Assembly (NCBI RefSeq): GCF_004345025.1
Contig: NZ_CP037745.1
Location: 1,736,001 to 1,800,000 of the forward strand
Direction of reading: 5' to 3'
Length of the DNA: 64,000 nt
Source of the DNA: Rheinheimera sp. D18
GTDB taxonomy: Bacteria; Pseudomonadota; Gammaproteobacteria; Enterobacterales; Alteromonadaceae
Shown: positions 17,033 to 28,088 of the stretch, in pieces
Numbering within the stretch: position 1 is the stretch's first letter
How the letters are laid out: every line of letters begins with the position of its first letter
Notes under the pieces: generated by a model
The model's input: only the letters and a program-made list of their open reading frames with translations
Told to the model about the DNA's origin: nothing
Databases searched by the model: none
Program-made: the position numbers and the translations under genes

Positions 17033-18700
17033 TTACTCTTCTTCTTTACCCCAGCTGTCACGCAAGCCTACGGTGCGATTAAACACCAACTTGTCAGCGC
17101 TTGAATCACAATTATCGGCGCAGTAATAACCTTCTCGCTCAAATTGATAAGCCTGCTCTGGTTGTGCATTTTTCAACGATGGCTCTGCCAAACCGTGTTT
17201 TACTACTAACGAGTCCGGGTTAACTACCGTAAGAAAGTCTTCTTCGGCTGCGGGGTTAGTGCAACTAAACAGTCGATCATATACACGAAACTCTACAGGT
17301 AAAGCCTGAGTTGCCTCTACCCAATGAATAACACCACGCACTTTACGGCCATCGGCTGGATTGTTGCCTAAGGTTTCAGGTAAATAGCTGCATTTTAATT
17401 CAACTATATTACCCTCTGCATCTTTAATCATTTCATCAGCATGAATAACATAAGCATTACGTAAACGCACATCGCCATTTAAAACTAAGCGTTTGTACTT
17501 TTTATTAGCTTCTTCTTTAAAATCGGCACGGTCGATAAACACTACTGGGCCAAATGGCAGTTTACGGCTACCCATGGTCTCGTCTTTAGGGTGGTTAGCC
17601 GCGTCAATCCATTCGATACCATCTGATGGGTAGTTAGTAATCGTAACTTTAAGCGGCTCTAGCACTGCCATCGCACGCGGCGCCTTGCTATCGAGATCTT
17701 CACGAATACAGGCTTCAAGCGCGCTCATTTCAATCACGTTATCTTGCTTGGTAACACCAATCCGCTTAGCAAACTCGCGTATCGCTGCCGGTGTATAACC
17801 ACGGCGACGTAAACCGGCAATAGTTGGCATGCGCGGGTCATTCCAACCAGATACCACATTTTTTTCGACTAAGGTTTGCAGTTTACGCTTGCTCATTACC
17901 GCGTATTCGAGATTTAAGCGCGAAAACTCAATCTGCTGCGGATGACAGGCAATAGTAATATTGTCTAAGATCCAGTCATACAAACGGCGGTTATCTTGAA
18001 ACTCTAACGTACACAGTGAATGAGTAATACCTTCTAACGCATCAGAGATACAATGCGTAAAGTCGTACATCGGGTAAATGCACCACTTATCGGCGGTTTG
18101 ATGGTGATGAGCAAATTTAACACGGTAAATAACCGGATCGCGCATACACATAAAGCTAGAGGCCATATCAATTTTGGCCCGCAATGAGCAATCGCCCTCT
18201 TTAAAACCACCAGCGCGCATTTTTTCGAACAACGCTAAGTTTTCAGCTGGGCTGGTATCACGGCTTGGGCTATTTTTACCTGGCTGAGTTAAATTACCGC
18301 GATACTCACGCATTTGCTCGCCATTTAAAAAACAGACATAAGCTAAGCCTTTGTTGATCAGCTCTACGGCATAGCCATACAAGGCATCAAAATAGTCTGA
18401 AGAATAGCGCACTGCGCCATCCCACTGAAAACCTAACCAATTAACGTCTTGCTGAATAGAGTTAACAAACTCGACGTTTTCTTTTTCTGGGTTAGTATCA
18501 TCAAAACGTAGGTTACATTTACCCTGATAGTCTTGCGCAATACCAAAGTTAAGACAGATAGACTTGGCATGACCAATGTGCAAATAGCCGTTTGGCTCAG
18601 GCGGAAAACGCGTTTGCACTGCGCTATGTTTGCCTGAAGCTAGATCGGTATCAATAATTTGCCGGATAAAATTGCTGGGGCGATGTTCAACGTCCGCCAT
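17033..18700 (-). CDS. glnS: Glutaminyl-tRNA synthetase
   Basis: Charges tRNA-Gln with glutamine. The 555-aa length is standard. The class I signature [15 protein letters not shown] is near residue 32 and the KMSKS-equivalent VMSKRKL near residue 268. The two C-terminal beta-barrel anticodon-binding domains are intact. It has its own extended -10 promoter and ends at the shared terminator. Confidence 0.98.
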   Translation of the reverse strand: MADVEHRPSNFIRQIIDTDLASGKHSAVQTRFPPEPNGYLHIGHAKSICLNFGIAQDYQGKCNLRFDDTNPEKENVEFVNSIQQDVNWLGFQWDGAVRYSSDYFDALYGYAVELINKGLAYVCFLNGEQMREYRGNLTQPGKNSPSRDTSPAENLALFEKMRAGGFKEGDCSLRAKIDMASSFMCMRDPVIYRVKFAHHHQTADKWCIYPMYDFTHCISDALEGITHSLCTLEFQDNRRLYDWILDNITIACHPQQIEFSRLNLEYAVMSKRKLQTLVEKNVVSGWNDPRMPTIAGLRRRGYTPAAIREFAKRIGVTKQDNVIEMSALEACIREDLDSKAPRAMAVLEPLKVTITNYPSDGIEWIDAANHPKDETMGSRKLPFGPVVFIDRADFKEEANKKYKRLVLNGDVRLRNAYVIHADEMIKDAEGNIVELKCSYLPETLGNNPADGRKVRGVIHWVEATQALPVEFRVYDRLFSCTNPAAEEDFLTVVNPDSLVVKHGLAEPSLKNAQPEQAYQFEREGYYCADNCDSSADKLVFNRTVGLRDSWGKEEE

Positions 18701-18745
18701 AAAATACTCTGTCCTTTTTACGCTAAAACTTAGTTAAGATGCGGC

Positions 18746-18754
18746 ATTATAGCA
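18746..18754 (-). promoter_or_regulatory. Extended -10 element of the glnS promoter
   Basis: On the minus strand the sequence reads TGCTATAAT, a consensus -10 hexamer with the TG extension, about 46 bp before the glnS ATG. No good -35 is seen, as is usual for extended -10 promoters. Confidence 0.55.
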
Positions 18755-18820
18755 GCAGAAACCACGCTGGCTACTACCACCGCCATGAAAAACATTGCCT
18801 TGCGCTAGTTTTATAGCAAT

Positions 18821-18850
18821 AAAAAAACCCGCTGTAGCAGCGGGCTTTTT
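18821..18850 (-). terminator. Intrinsic terminator after sucD
   Basis: On the minus strand CCCGCTG-CTA-CAGCGGG is followed by seven T residues. It lies 20 bp after the sucD stop. Confidence 0.9.
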
Positions 18851-18869
18851 AGCAAGCTAATAGCAGGTA

Positions 18870-19742
18870 TTACCAGCCAGTTAACTCTTTCAGTGCTTTA
18901 CCAATGTCAGCTAAGCTTTTCACGGTTTTAACACCTGCGTCTTCTAACGCAGCAAATTTTTCTTCAGCTGTACCTTTACCACCAGAGATGATAGCACCGG
19001 CGTGGCCCATACGCTTACCAGCAGGTGCAGTAACACCAGCAATATAAGATACTACAGGCTTAGTCACGTGAGCTTTAATATAAGCTGCAGCTTCTTCTTC
19101 AGCTGAACCACCAATTTCACCGATCATTACGATAGCTTCAGTTTGTGGATCTTCCTGGAATAATTTCAGAATATCAATGAAGTTAGAACCTGGAATTGGG
19201 TCGCCACCAATACCAACACAGGTAGACTGGCCAAAACCGTAATCAGTAGTTTGCTTAACGGCTTCATACGTCAGCGTACCTGAACGTGAAACAATACCAA
19301 CTTTACCTGGCAAGTGAATATGACCTGGCATGATACCAATTTTACATTCGCCCGGTGTGATAACGCCTGGGCAGTTAGGGCCAATTAATACTACACCTAA
19401 CTCGTCACATTTTACTTTCGCATCTAGCATGTCCAGTGTAGGAATGCCTTCAGTGATACAAACGATCAGTTTAATACCGCCGTTTGCCGCTTCTAAGATA
19501 GAGTCTTTACAAAATGCTGCTGGTACATAGATTACTGATGCCGTTGCACCAGTGGCAGCTACTGCTTCAACAACAGTATTAAATACTGGTAAGCCTAAGT
19601 GAACTTGACCACCTTTACCTGGCGTTACACCGCCAACCATCTTAGTACCGTAAGCAATGGCTTGCTCAGAGTGGAAAGTACCCTGTGCGCCAGTAAAACC
19701 CTGACAAATTACTTTAGTATCTTTATTAATTAAAACGCTCAT
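18870..19742 (-). CDS. sucD: Succinyl-CoA synthetase alpha subunit
   Basis: Catalyses, with SucC, the interconversion of succinyl-CoA and succinate with nucleoside triphosphate formation. The 290-aa protein has the CoA-binding Rossmann domain ([17 protein letters not shown]) and the phosphohistidine loop with the conserved His in [11 protein letters not shown]. It lies 10 bp after sucC and is the last gene of the TCA run. Confidence 0.98.
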   Translation of the reverse strand: MSVLINKDTKVICQGFTGAQGTFHSEQAIAYGTKMVGGVTPGKGGQVHLGLPVFNTVVEAVAATGATASVIYVPAAFCKDSILEAANGGIKLIVCITEGIPTLDMLDAKVKCDELGVVLIGPNCPGVITPGECKIGIMPGHIHLPGKVGIVSRSGTLTYEAVKQTTDYGFGQSTCVGIGGDPIPGSNFIDILKLFQEDPQTEAIVMIGEIGGSAEEEAAAYIKAHVTKPVVSYIAGVTAPAGKRMGHAGAIISGGKGTAEEKFAALEDAGVKTVKSLADIGKALKELTGW

Positions 19743-19752
19743 TGCTTACCCC

Positions 19753-20916
19753 TTATGCCTTAGCCGCTGCAACAACTTTCTGAGCAGCGCCTGTTAGGTC
19801 TGTATCAGCGATAATGTTCAGGCCGCTTTCAGACAGCACCTTAGCACCTAATTCTGCGTTGTTACCTTGCAGACGTACCACTACTGGTACTTTAACGCCG
19901 ACTTCTTTAACCGCGCCGATAACACCTTCCGCAATCATATCGCAACGTACGATACCGCCGAAAATGTTGATGAAAACGGCTTTAACCGCATCGTCAGACA
20001 GGATAATTTTGAACGCTTCAACTACGCGCTCTTTAGTTGCACCACCGCCAACGTCTAAGAAGTTAGCTGGCTCGCCACCGTGCAATTTAACGATGTCCAT
20101 AGTACCCATTGCTAGGCCGGCACCGTTAACCATACAACCAATGTCGCCACCTAGAGCTACATAGTTCAGTTCCCATGCAGCAGCATGTGCTTCACGCGGA
20201 TCTTCTTGTGATGGATCTTGCATCGCTTTTAATTCTGGATGACGGTACAACGCGTTACCATCAACCACTAACTTAGCGTCTAAACAATGTAAGTCGCCAG
20301 CCGGTGTAATAACCAATGGGTTAACTTCTAATAAGGCTAAGTCTTTATCTTTAAACAGTTGAGCTAAACCCATGAAAATTTTCACGAACTGGTTAATCTG
20401 TTTGCCTTCTAAGCCTAATTTGAACGCTAATTCACGGCCTTGGTATGGTTGAGCGCCAACCAGAGGATCAACCGCTGCTTTCAGGATTTTTTCTGGTGTT
20501 TCGTGGGCAACAGTTTCAATTTCAACGCCACCTTCAGTTGATGCCATAAACACGATACGACGTGATGAGCGATCAACTACTGCACCTAAATACAATTCTT
20601 TAGCGATATCTGTGCAAGGCTCAACCAGAATACGGCTAACAGGCTGACCTTTTTCGTCTGTCTGGTAAGTTACCAGATTTTTACCAAGCCATTTTTCTGC
20701 GAATGCCTTGATGTCTTCTTTGCTCTTAACCAGTTTTACGCCGCCCGCTTTACCGCGACCACCAGCGTGAACCTGAGCTTTGACAACAAACATATCGCCG
20801 CCGATTTTGTCTGCAGCTGCTACCGCTTCTTCAACTGTAGCTGCGGCAATGCCTTTAGATACAGGCAAACCATACTGGGCAAACAGTTGCTTACCCTGAT
20901 ACTCGTGCAAATTCAT
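19753..20916 (-). CDS. sucC: Succinyl-CoA synthetase beta subunit
   Basis: The 387-aa ADP/GDP-forming beta subunit starts [16 protein letters not shown], the family N-terminus, so 20916 is the start rather than the longer open frame from 21039. The ATP-grasp domain contains [16 protein letters not shown]. The C-terminal CoA-ligase domain has [11 protein letters not shown] terminator and a -10 box lie between sucB and this gene, so sucCD can be transcribed on its own. Confidence 0.97.
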   Translation of the reverse strand: MNLHEYQGKQLFAQYGLPVSKGIAAATVEEAVAAADKIGGDMFVVKAQVHAGGRGKAGGVKLVKSKEDIKAFAEKWLGKNLVTYQTDEKGQPVSRILVEPCTDIAKELYLGAVVDRSSRRIVFMASTEGGVEIETVAHETPEKILKAAVDPLVGAQPYQGRELAFKLGLEGKQINQFVKIFMGLAQLFKDKDLALLEVNPLVITPAGDLHCLDAKLVVDGNALYRHPELKAMQDPSQEDPREAHAAAWELNYVALGGDIGCMVNGAGLAMGTMDIVKLHGGEPANFLDVGGGATKERVVEAFKIILSDDAVKAVFINIFGGIVRCDMIAEGVIGAVKEVGVKVPVVVRLQGNNAELGAKVLSESGLNIIADTDLTGAAQKVVAAAKA

Positions 20917-20985
20917 GGCTATTTTCCGTTCATTTGAATATGGAAGCTGTCCGTTATGGTACAGCCTGACGTTTGATCGGCACGT

Positions 20986-20991
20986 ATTATA
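20986..20991 (-). promoter_or_regulatory. Candidate -10 box for sucCD
   Basis: A consensus TATAAT reads on the minus strand about 70 bp before the sucC ATG and just past the sucB terminator. The -35 region is weak, so an activator may be needed. Confidence 0.45.
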
Positions 20992-21008
20992 ATACCAACC
21001 ACTAAGAT

Positions 21009-21043
21009 AAAAAATGCTGTTGTAGCAAAACAACAGCATTTTT
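21009..21043 (-). terminator. Intrinsic terminator between sucB and sucC
   Basis: AAAAATGCTGTTG pairs with CAACAGCATTTTT around an 8-nt loop; T-tracts flank both ends. It lies 19 bp after the sucB stop and should cut most readthrough into sucCD. Confidence 0.85.
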
Positions 21044-21062
21044 AGTTAATTTCACTGAATAA

Positions 21063-22256
21063 TTAAATATCCAGCAGAATACGGGTAGGGTCTTCTAACA
21101 ATTCTTTAATTGTTACCAAGAAACCAACAGATTCTTTACCGTCGATAATACGGTGATCATATGACAGCGCTAAATACATCATTGGCAAAATTTCCATCTT
21201 GCCATCAACAACCATTACGCGATCCTGAATTTTGTGCATACCCAGAATAGCTGACTGTGGTGGGTTAATTATTGGCGTAGACATTAACGAGCCAAACACA
21301 CCACCGTTAGTGATGGTGAAGTTACCGCCAATTAAGTCATCCATAGCTAATTTGCCATCACGACCTTTTAACGCTAACGCTTTAATGGCCTGTTCAATTT
21401 CAGCCAAGTTCATTTTATCGCAATCGCGCAATACCGGCGTTACTAAACCACGTGGCGTAGATACCGCGATACTTACGTCAAAGTAGTTATGATAAACGAT
21501 ATCGTCACCATCAATGGCTGCGTTAACTTCTGGGAAGCGCTTTAATGCTTCAGTTACCGCTTTCACATAAAATGACATAAAGCCTAAACGAATACCGTGA
21601 CGCTTTTCAAACACGTCTTGATACTGCTTACGCAAGTCCATAATTGGCTTCATGTTAACTTCGTTAAACGTGGTTAACATGGCGGTAGAGTTTTTCGCTT
21701 CTAATAAACGGTTGGCAATAGTTTTGCGTAAACGTGTCATAGGCACACGTTTTTGGCTACGATCGCCAACCGGTGCTACAACTGTCGCAGCTGCAACTGG
21801 TGCGGCTTTCGCTGGTGCACCGGCAACAAACTTCTCTACGTCTTCTTTGGTCACACGGCCATTTTTGCCGCTACCCTTAATTTTGTTAGCATCTAAGCCT
21901 TTTTCTGCAATCATGCGACGTACTGATGGGCTTAACGCATCATCATTACTGTCATCTGCAGTAGCCGCAGGTGCGGTATCCGCTTTAGCTGCTGGTGCCG
22001 CGTCAGCTTTAGCAGCAGGTGCACCACCGGCTTGCATGTTACCGATAACTTGCTCTGCTAATACCGTAGCGCCAGTGTCATGAATGATTTCGCCCATTAC
22101 GCCATCGGCTTGAGCAACAACTTCAAGTACCACTTTGTCGGTTTCAATATCAACTAATACCTGATCGCGTGTAACGGCTTCGCCTGTTTTAACGTGCCAG
22201 GTGGCGATGGTTGCATCTGCAACGGATTCTGGAAGTACGGGTACTTTAATTTCCAC
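21063..22256 (-). CDS. sucB: 2-oxoglutarate dehydrogenase E2 (dihydrolipoyl succinyltransferase)
   Basis: The 397-aa protein has an N-terminal lipoyl domain with the lipoylated Lys in [11 protein letters not shown]. An Ala-rich linker (about residues 80-105) follows, then the E1/E3-binding domain ([14 protein letters not shown]) and the catalytic domain ending with [16 protein letters not shown] (His and Asp of the active site). It starts with GTG, preceded by AAAGGTG. It forms the core of the 2-oxoglutarate dehydrogenase complex with SucA; the E3 gene lpd is not here. Confidence 0.97.
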   Translation of the reverse strand: MEIKVPVLPESVADATIATWHVKTGEAVTRDQVLVDIETDKVVLEVVAQADGVMGEIIHDTGATVLAEQVIGNMQAGGAPAAKADAAPAAKADTAPAATADDSNDDALSPSVRRMIAEKGLDANKIKGSGKNGRVTKEDVEKFVAGAPAKAAPVAAATVVAPVGDRSQKRVPMTRLRKTIANRLLEAKNSTAMLTTFNEVNMKPIMDLRKQYQDVFEKRHGIRLGFMSFYVKAVTEALKRFPEVNAAIDGDDIVYHNYFDVSIAVSTPRGLVTPVLRDCDKMNLAEIEQAIKALALKGRDGKLAMDDLIGGNFTITNGGVFGSLMSTPIINPPQSAILGMHKIQDRVMVVDGKMEILPMMYLALSYDHRIIDGKESVGFLVTIKELLEDPTRILLDI

Positions 22257-22292
22257 TTTTTCACCTTTTACCGGTTGGTCTTATTTTGTTTA

Positions 22293-22313
22293 ATCGGCCC
22301 AATCTGGGCCGAT
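22293..22313 (-). repeat. Intercistronic hairpin between sucA and sucB
   Basis: ATCGGCCCA-3 nt-TGGGCCGAT is a perfect 9-bp hairpin in the 64-bp gap. No T-tract follows it on the transcribed strand, so it is more likely an mRNA-stabilising or processing hairpin than a terminator. Confidence 0.7.
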
Positions 22314-22320
22314 CAATCTA

Positions 22321-25131
22321 TTATTTAATGCTCAACGCGTCGTTTACTAACGCTTGCTGCTGTTTGTTGTGTACAGATAAATAACCTACAGCAGGCGATG
22401 ACGATGCATCGCGACCAGCATAAGTAAGGTTACCCGCTTTAGGAATTGCAGCACGGAAGTGATGCTGGCTACAATACCAAGCGCCTTGGTTTTGCGGCTC
22501 TTCCTGACACCAAACATAGTCAGTAACATGTTGATACTGGCTCAATACTGCTGCCATTTCTTCATGTGGGAACGGATATAACTGTTCTACACGAACAATA
22601 GCAACGTCTGTTTGTTCACGCTTACGGCGCTCTTCTAGCAAGTCGTAATAAACCTTACCACTACAGAACACCACTCGCTTCACATCAGCTGGCTTAAGAT
22701 CATCAATTTCGCCAATCACGTTATGAAACTTACCATCGGCCAACTCTTCTAACGTTGAGGTTGCCAATGGGTGACGTAACAATGATTTAGGCGACATAAC
22801 AATGAGTGGCCGACGCATTGGGCGAACCATCTGCCGGCGTAGCATATTGTACACTTGCGCAGGTGTGGTAGGCACACAGACTTGCATATTATGATCAGCA
22901 CATAATTGTAAAAAGCGTTCTAAGCGCGCAGACGAGTGCTCTGGGCCTTGGCCTTCATAGCCGTGTGGCAGCAATAATGTTAAACCGCATAACCGGCCCC
23001 ACTTTTGCTCACCTGAACTTAAGAACTGGTCAATAACTACCTGAGCACCGTTAGCAAAGTCACCGAACTGACCTTCCCAAATTACCATAGCGCGTGGCTC
23101 AGCAGTGGCGTAACCATATTCAAAGGCCATTACGGCTTCTTCTGACAATGCAGAGTCGTATACCTGGAATGGGCCTTGGTCTTTACTGATATGCTCAAGC
23201 GGCGTGTATACCGAACCGTCAGTTTGGCTATGCAGCGCAGCGTGACGATGGAAAAAAGTACCACGGCCAGAATCTTGACCAACAATACGTACTCGGCTAC
23301 CTTCAGCCACAATTGATGCATAAGCTAAGATTTCAGCAAAACCCCAATCAATTTTCTTTTCACCAGTTAACATTAACGCTCGGTCTTCGTAAACACGACC
23401 AACCTGACGCTGCAGCACGTGGTTTGCGGGAATACGCGTCGCTTCTTTACCAAGCGTAACCAGCTTGTCTACCGACATGCTAGCATCGTATGCACTATCC
23501 CAATCACGGCCTAAAAACGGTGTCCAGTCGGACGAGGCAGAAGTAACCGCTTTACGCTCTTCTACTACACAATCGCCTTTATCTAACGCATCACGATATT
23601 GTTCAACTAGCGCGCTAATTTGCTCATCGCTGAATAACCCTTCCGCTACCAGCTTTTTCGCGTAAATTTCGCGTGCGGTTGGATGTTTTTTAATTTTTTG
23701 GTACATCAATGGCTGCGTTGCATTTGGCTCGTCCGCTTCGTTATGGCCGTTACGGCGATAACATACTAAGTCGATAACCACATCACGCTTAAAGGTATTG
23801 CGGTAATCTACCGCCAACTGCGCCACAAAAACTACCGCCTCTGGATCATCGCCATTAACGTGGAAAATAGGTGCCTGCACCATTTTCGCAATGTCAGTAC
23901 AGTATTCTGTTGAGCGCGTGTCTTCTGGGTTAGACGTTGTGAAACCCACTTGGTTGTTAATAACAATACGTACCGTGCCGCCCACTTTAAACGCGCGCGT
24001 TTGCGAGATGTTAAAGGTTTCTGCTACTACACCTTGGCCAGCAAATGCCGAGTCGCCATGAATAGTAATAGGTAGGGCTAATGAACCATCGGTACAACCA
24101 CGACGGTCTAAGCGAGCACGGATTGACCCCATAACTACGGGGTTTACAATTTCTAAATGCGAAGGGTTAAACGCCAATGCTAAGTGTACATTGCCACCTG
24201 CGGTAGCAAAATCAGATGAGAAACCCATATGATATTTAACATCACCGGCACCGACTACTTCGTATTTACCGGCGAATTCATCAAATAGTTTTGATGGGTT
24301 TTTGCCTAGCACGTTAATAAGTGTATTTAAACGACCACGGTGCGCCATACCAATTACGCAATCTTTCGCGCCCTGCTCACCAGCGTGATGAATCATCGCT
24401 TTAAGCATTGGGATCATGGCATCGCCGCCTTCTAAACCAAAACGCTTTGCGCCTGGAAATTTAGAAGATAAGTATTTTTCAAGACCATCAGCTGCAACTA
24501 ACCCATTTAAAATGCGGGTTTTAGTTGGCTTATCATACGAAGGTGTTGATTGATTGGCTTCAAGTCGCTGTTGGATCCAGCGCTTTTCGTCAGTAGAAAC
24601 AATGTGCATATACTCCGCACCGATAGAACCACAATAGGTTTTCTCTAATGCTTTGTATAGCTCACCCAGTTTCATGGTTTCTTTACCTACGGCAAAAGAG
24701 CCCACATTAAACTCGGTATCAAAGTCGCTTTCTGACAAATCATGGTGCGATAATTCTAAATCACGCACTCTTGATTGTTGCCATAACCCTAACGGATCTA
24801 AATTGGCTTGCTGATGACCGCGAAAGCGGTAAGAGTTAATCAGCTGTAACACCTTCACCTGACGGCTATCGGCGGCGGTGGCAGAATTGACCACCACCAC
24901 TTCGCGATGCTTATTACGAGCAAGTTCAGAGAACTGCTGCCTTACGTCAGAATGACGGGTTTCAAGATCGACACCGTCAAGCTTTGGCAATTTAGCGAAA
25001 AACTCACGCCATTCATCGCCAACGCTGGTAGGTTCAGCCAAGTAGGATTCATACAGCTCATCGACGTAGGCCATATTGCCGCCGCCAAGATGAGAAGACT
25101 CTAGCCATGCCTTCATTACACCTTCGTGCAT
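22321..25131 (-). CDS. sucA: 2-oxoglutarate dehydrogenase E1
   Basis: The 936-aa thiamine-diphosphate enzyme decarboxylates 2-oxoglutarate and passes the succinyl group to SucB lipoate. The N-terminal helix (MKAWLESSHLGG) that contacts the complex is present, as are the ThDP-binding region (GMAHRGRLNTLINVLGK; HGDSAFAGQGVVAE) and the C-terminal transketolase-like part (DSGRGTFFHRHA). AAGGG precedes the first ATG, which aligns with the family start. Two terminators separate it from sdhB. Confidence 0.98.
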   Translation of the reverse strand: MHEGVMKAWLESSHLGGGNMAYVDELYESYLAEPTSVGDEWREFFAKLPKLDGVDLETRHSDVRQQFSELARNKHREVVVVNSATAADSRQVKVLQLINSYRFRGHQQANLDPLGLWQQSRVRDLELSHHDLSESDFDTEFNVGSFAVGKETMKLGELYKALEKTYCGSIGAEYMHIVSTDEKRWIQQRLEANQSTPSYDKPTKTRILNGLVAADGLEKYLSSKFPGAKRFGLEGGDAMIPMLKAMIHHAGEQGAKDCVIGMAHRGRLNTLINVLGKNPSKLFDEFAGKYEVVGAGDVKYHMGFSSDFATAGGNVHLALAFNPSHLEIVNPVVMGSIRARLDRRGCTDGSLALPITIHGDSAFAGQGVVAETFNISQTRAFKVGGTVRIVINNQVGFTTSNPEDTRSTEYCTDIAKMVQAPIFHVNGDDPEAVVFVAQLAVDYRNTFKRDVVIDLVCYRRNGHNEADEPNATQPLMYQKIKKHPTAREIYAKKLVAEGLFSDEQISALVEQYRDALDKGDCVVEERKAVTSASSDWTPFLGRDWDSAYDASMSVDKLVTLGKEATRIPANHVLQRQVGRVYEDRALMLTGEKKIDWGFAEILAYASIVAEGSRVRIVGQDSGRGTFFHRHAALHSQTDGSVYTPLEHISKDQGPFQVYDSALSEEAVMAFEYGYATAEPRAMVIWEGQFGDFANGAQVVIDQFLSSGEQKWGRLCGLTLLLPHGYEGQGPEHSSARLERFLQLCADHNMQVCVPTTPAQVYNMLRRQMVRPMRRPLIVMSPKSLLRHPLATSTLEELADGKFHNVIGEIDDLKPADVKRVVFCSGKVYYDLLEERRKREQTDVAIVRVEQLYPFPHEEMAAVLSQYQHVTDYVWCQEEPQNQGAWYCSQHHFRAAIPKAGNLTYAGRDASSSPAVGYLSVHNKQQQALVNDALSIK

Positions 25132-25171
25132 TTAGTAGTTTCCCTTAATTTCCGCGCACCTGGAAAAATAG

Positions 25172-25211
25172 CAAAAAAACAGCCTGTTCGCAGGTTACCA
25201 GGCCGTTTTTT
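25172..25211 (-). terminator. Second terminator between sdhB and sucA
   Basis: On the minus strand ACGGCCTG pairs with CAGGCTGT (one G-U) around a 12-nt loop and runs into seven T residues. It lies about 40 bp before the sucA ATG, leaving little room for a sucA promoter downstream. Confidence 0.7.
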
Positions 25212-25222
25212 ACTTACATACC

Positions 25223-25246
25223 AAAAAAGGGCGCATTACAGCGCCC
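25223..25246 (-). terminator. Terminator overlapping the sdhB stop codon
   Basis: GGGCGC-TGTAAT-GCGCCC is followed by TTTTTT on the minus strand. The 5' arm is made by the last sdhB codons and the TAA stop lies in the loop, so a ribosome terminating sdhB would disturb the hairpin. Confidence 0.8.
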
Positions 25247-25955
25247 GATTTAACAACATAGATTTAATTTTACCAATTGCTTTGGTTGGGTTCAAACCTT
25301 TAGGGCATACGTTAACGCAATTCATGATGCCATGGCAGCGGAATACGCTGAATGCATCATCTAGATCGTTTAAACGCTGCTCTGTTGCTGTATCACGGCT
25401 ATCTGCCAAGAAACGGTATGCATTTAGCAAACCGGCCGGGCCGATAAACTTCTCTGGGTTCCACCAAAATGATGGGCAAGAGCTTGAACAACACGCACAT
25501 AAAATACACTCGTACAGGCCGTCAAGTTTAGCACGTTCTTCCGGCGACTGCAGAAACTCACCGGCTGGTGGTAACTTGCTGTCGTTAATCAAATACGGCT
25601 TCACTTTTTCATACTGCGTATAAAACTGGCTCATATCAACCACAAGGTCACGCACTACCGGTAAACCTGGTAATGGACGAACAACAATTTTGCCGCCTTT
25701 AGTGCCCGCTGCAGTTAATGGCGTAATACAAGCTAGACCATTTTTACCATTAATATTCACACCATCTGAGCCGCAGACGCCTTCACGACAGCTACGACGA
25801 AACGATAATGTTGGGTCTTGCTCTTTCAACTTGATTAGTGCATCAAGCACCATCATGTCGCGTCCTTCAGGATTATCTAACGTGTAATCCTGCATCCGTG
25901 GTGCTTTATCAACATCAGGGTTGTAACGATAGATTGAGAAAACTAACTTCTTCAT
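25236..25955 (-). CDS. sdhB: Succinate dehydrogenase iron-sulfur subunit
   Basis: The 239-aa protein carries the [2Fe-2S] cluster motif (SCREGVCGSDGVNING) and the [4Fe-4S] and [3Fe-4S] motifs (CILCACCSSSCPSFWW; CHGIMNCVNVCPKGLNP). It passes electrons from SdhA FAD to the membrane quinone site. It lies 12 bp after sdhA. Confidence 0.98.
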   Translation of the reverse strand: MKKLVFSIYRYNPDVDKAPRMQDYTLDNPEGRDMMVLDALIKLKEQDPTLSFRRSCREGVCGSDGVNINGKNGLACITPLTAAGTKGGKIVVRPLPGLPVVRDLVVDMSQFYTQYEKVKPYLINDSKLPPAGEFLQSPEERAKLDGLYECILCACCSSSCPSFWWNPEKFIGPAGLLNAYRFLADSRDTATEQRLNDLDDAFSVFRCHGIMNCVNVCPKGLNPTKAIGKIKSMLLNRAL

Positions 25956-25967
25956 CGCTGTGCCCTC

Positions 25968-27740
25968 TTAATATGTACGTGCTTTGGGCGGGAAGGCATC
26001 ACGGAACTTAGGTTCCAAGTTGACTTCGCGCTTACTCATTGTTTCGGTTTCTGGTGTATAAACACTGTGACATAACCAGTTTTCATCATCGCGATCTGGG
26101 AAGTCAAAGCGAGCATGTGCACCGCGGCTTTCAGTACGGAAATTTGCAGCTACTGCAGTAGAAAATGCCGTATCCATTAGGTTATCTAGCTCTAAACATT
26201 CAATACGCTGAGTATTAAAATCTGAGCTCTTGTCATCTAAGCGGGCGAATTTCAACCGTTCACGAATTTCTTTTAACTGCTCTAAACCTTCAGCCATAGC
26301 TTTACCTTCACGGAATACCGAGAAGTTTAGCTGCATACACTGCTGTAAGTCTTTCTTAATTTGTACAGGGTCTTCACCTTGACCAGGTGTCGTTGCTTCC
26401 CAGCGGCGAACACGTACTAACGCCGCGTCAATATCTGACTGCGATGCATCACGAGTTTCAGTGTTTGCCGCAAGTGCTTCACCTAAATGTAAGCCAGTCG
26501 CCCGACCAAATACAACTAAGTCTAGTAACGAGTTACCACCTAAACGGTTAGCACCGTGCACTGATACACAAGCAATTTCGCCACAAGCAAATAAACCTTT
26601 TACGATTGGCGTTGAACCATCGGCTTTAGGTGCAAGTACTTGACCATGAACGTTGGTGGGAATACCACCCATCATATAGTGACAAGTAGGAATAACCGGA
26701 ATTGGCTCTTTAGTTGGGTCAACGTGAGCGAAAGTTTTTGATAGTTCGCACACACCTGGTAGACGACTTTCTAATACTTCTGCGCCTAAGTGATCCAGTT
26801 TTAACTTAAGGTGAATACCCCAAGGGCCTTCACAACCACGGCCTTCACGAATTTCGGTCATCATTGAACGTGCAACCACGTCACGGCTAGCTAAGTCTTT
26901 GGCGTTTGGTGCGTAGCGCTCCATAAAACGTTCGCCATCTTTATTTAGCAAGTAACCGCCTTCGCCGCGACAACCTTCAGTAACTAATGTACCCGCACCA
27001 GCAATACCGGTCGGGTGAAATTGCCACATTTCCATATCTTGTAATGGTACACCAGCACGGATTGCCATGCCGATACCATCACCGGTATTAATATGAGCAT
27101 TAGTGGTAGACGCATAAATGCGCCCTGCACCACCGGTAGCTAATACTGTAGCTTTTGCCTTGAAATAAACGATTTCGCCGGTTTCAATATCAATAGCAGT
27201 ACAGCCAACGATAGTGCCGTCTTGGTTTTTCACTAAATCAAGTGCATACCACTCAGAAAATACCTGAGTTTTGTTCTTTACGTTTTGCTGATAAAGCAAG
27301 TGCAACAAAGCATGGCCAGTACGGTCAGCTGCTGCTGCGGTACGAGCGGCTTGCTCACCGCCAAAATTCTGCGATTGACCACCAAATGGGCGCTGATACA
27401 CGCGACCATTTTCAAAACGAGAAAACGGTAAACCCATATTTTCTAGTTCAGTTATCGCTTCTGGTCCGGTTTTACACATATATTCGATAGCATCTTGGTC
27501 GCCGATATAATCAGAACCTTTAACAGTATCAAACATGTGCCATTCCCAGTTATCTGGGTGGCTATTACCTAACGCAACTGTAATACCGCCTTGGGCAGAA
27601 ACAGTGTGTGAACGCGTTGGGAATACTTTTGATAATAGTGCGCAGGTTAAACCTGACTCAGTAATTTGCAATGCGGCGCGCATACCAGCACCACCTGCAC
27701 CAATTACAATGGCATCAAACTCTCTTACTGGAATAGTCAC
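25968..27740 (-). CDS. sdhA: Succinate dehydrogenase flavoprotein subunit
   Basis: The 590-aa FAD-binding subunit oxidises succinate to fumarate. [11 protein letters not shown] is the dinucleotide-binding loop. The covalent FAD site is the His in [10 protein letters not shown], and the catalytic region includes [21 protein letters not shown]. It starts with GTG directly after the sdhD stop, preceded by a GGGGTG Shine-Dalgarno sequence. Confidence 0.98.
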   Translation of the reverse strand: MTIPVREFDAIVIGAGGAGMRAALQITESGLTCALLSKVFPTRSHTVSAQGGITVALGNSHPDNWEWHMFDTVKGSDYIGDQDAIEYMCKTGPEAITELENMGLPFSRFENGRVYQRPFGGQSQNFGGEQAARTAAAADRTGHALLHLLYQQNVKNKTQVFSEWYALDLVKNQDGTIVGCTAIDIETGEIVYFKAKATVLATGGAGRIYASTTNAHINTGDGIGMAIRAGVPLQDMEMWQFHPTGIAGAGTLVTEGCRGEGGYLLNKDGERFMERYAPNAKDLASRDVVARSMMTEIREGRGCEGPWGIHLKLKLDHLGAEVLESRLPGVCELSKTFAHVDPTKEPIPVIPTCHYMMGGIPTNVHGQVLAPKADGSTPIVKGLFACGEIACVSVHGANRLGGNSLLDLVVFGRATGLHLGEALAANTETRDASQSDIDAALVRVRRWEATTPGQGEDPVQIKKDLQQCMQLNFSVFREGKAMAEGLEQLKEIRERLKFARLDDKSSDFNTQRIECLELDNLMDTAFSTAVAANFRTESRGAHARFDFPDRDDENWLCHSVYTPETETMSKREVNLEPKFRDAFPPKARTY

Positions 27741-28088
27741 TTAAGCACCCCACAAAACAAACAGGCCTACCGCTACATAAGCGAAAACCAGGGTATAAAG
27801 GAAGAATTGTAATACAGCACGTAATGCTGGTGACTTAACGTAGTCAGTTAGCACTTGCCATAAACCGATGCGGGTGTGCACAGCAATAGAAATTAACGCT
27901 AACAAAGTAAAAACTTTAACCAGAATATTGGCAAACAAACCATGCCAAATTTCAAAGGTTATTTCTGGGGTGCAAAGAAAGAAACCCAGAATAAACACGA
28001 TATAGAGTGTCAGTACAACCGCCGTTGCACGTAGTGACACAAAATCCTGCACGCCGTCGCGTTTAAGGCTTGCTTGGTTTAAAACCAT
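27741..28088 (-). CDS. sdhD: Succinate dehydrogenase membrane anchor SdhD
   Basis: Starting at 28088 gives 115 aa (MVLNQASLKRDGVQDF), the length and N-terminus of E. coli SdhD; the longer frame from 28124 runs inside sdhC. Three helices are predicted. The heme/quinone-region motif HTRIGLWQVLTDYVK contains the conserved Asp and Tyr. It overlaps the sdhC end by 10 bp. Confidence 0.95.
   Translation of the reverse strand: MVLNQASLKRDGVQDFVSLRATAVVLTLYIVFILGFFLCTPEITFEIWHGLFANILVKVFTLLALISIAVHTRIGLWQVLTDYVKSPALRAVLQFFLYTLVFAYVAVGLFVLWGA

Noticed and set aside
20917..21039. Longer N-terminus for sucC starting at 21039
   Set aside because: The extra 41 codons cross the sucB terminator and the candidate sucC -10 box; the family N-terminus begins at 20916.
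21652..22083. Open frame of 143 codons antisense to sucB
   Set aside because: It is the complement of the Ala-rich linker and binding domain of SucB; low-complexity product.
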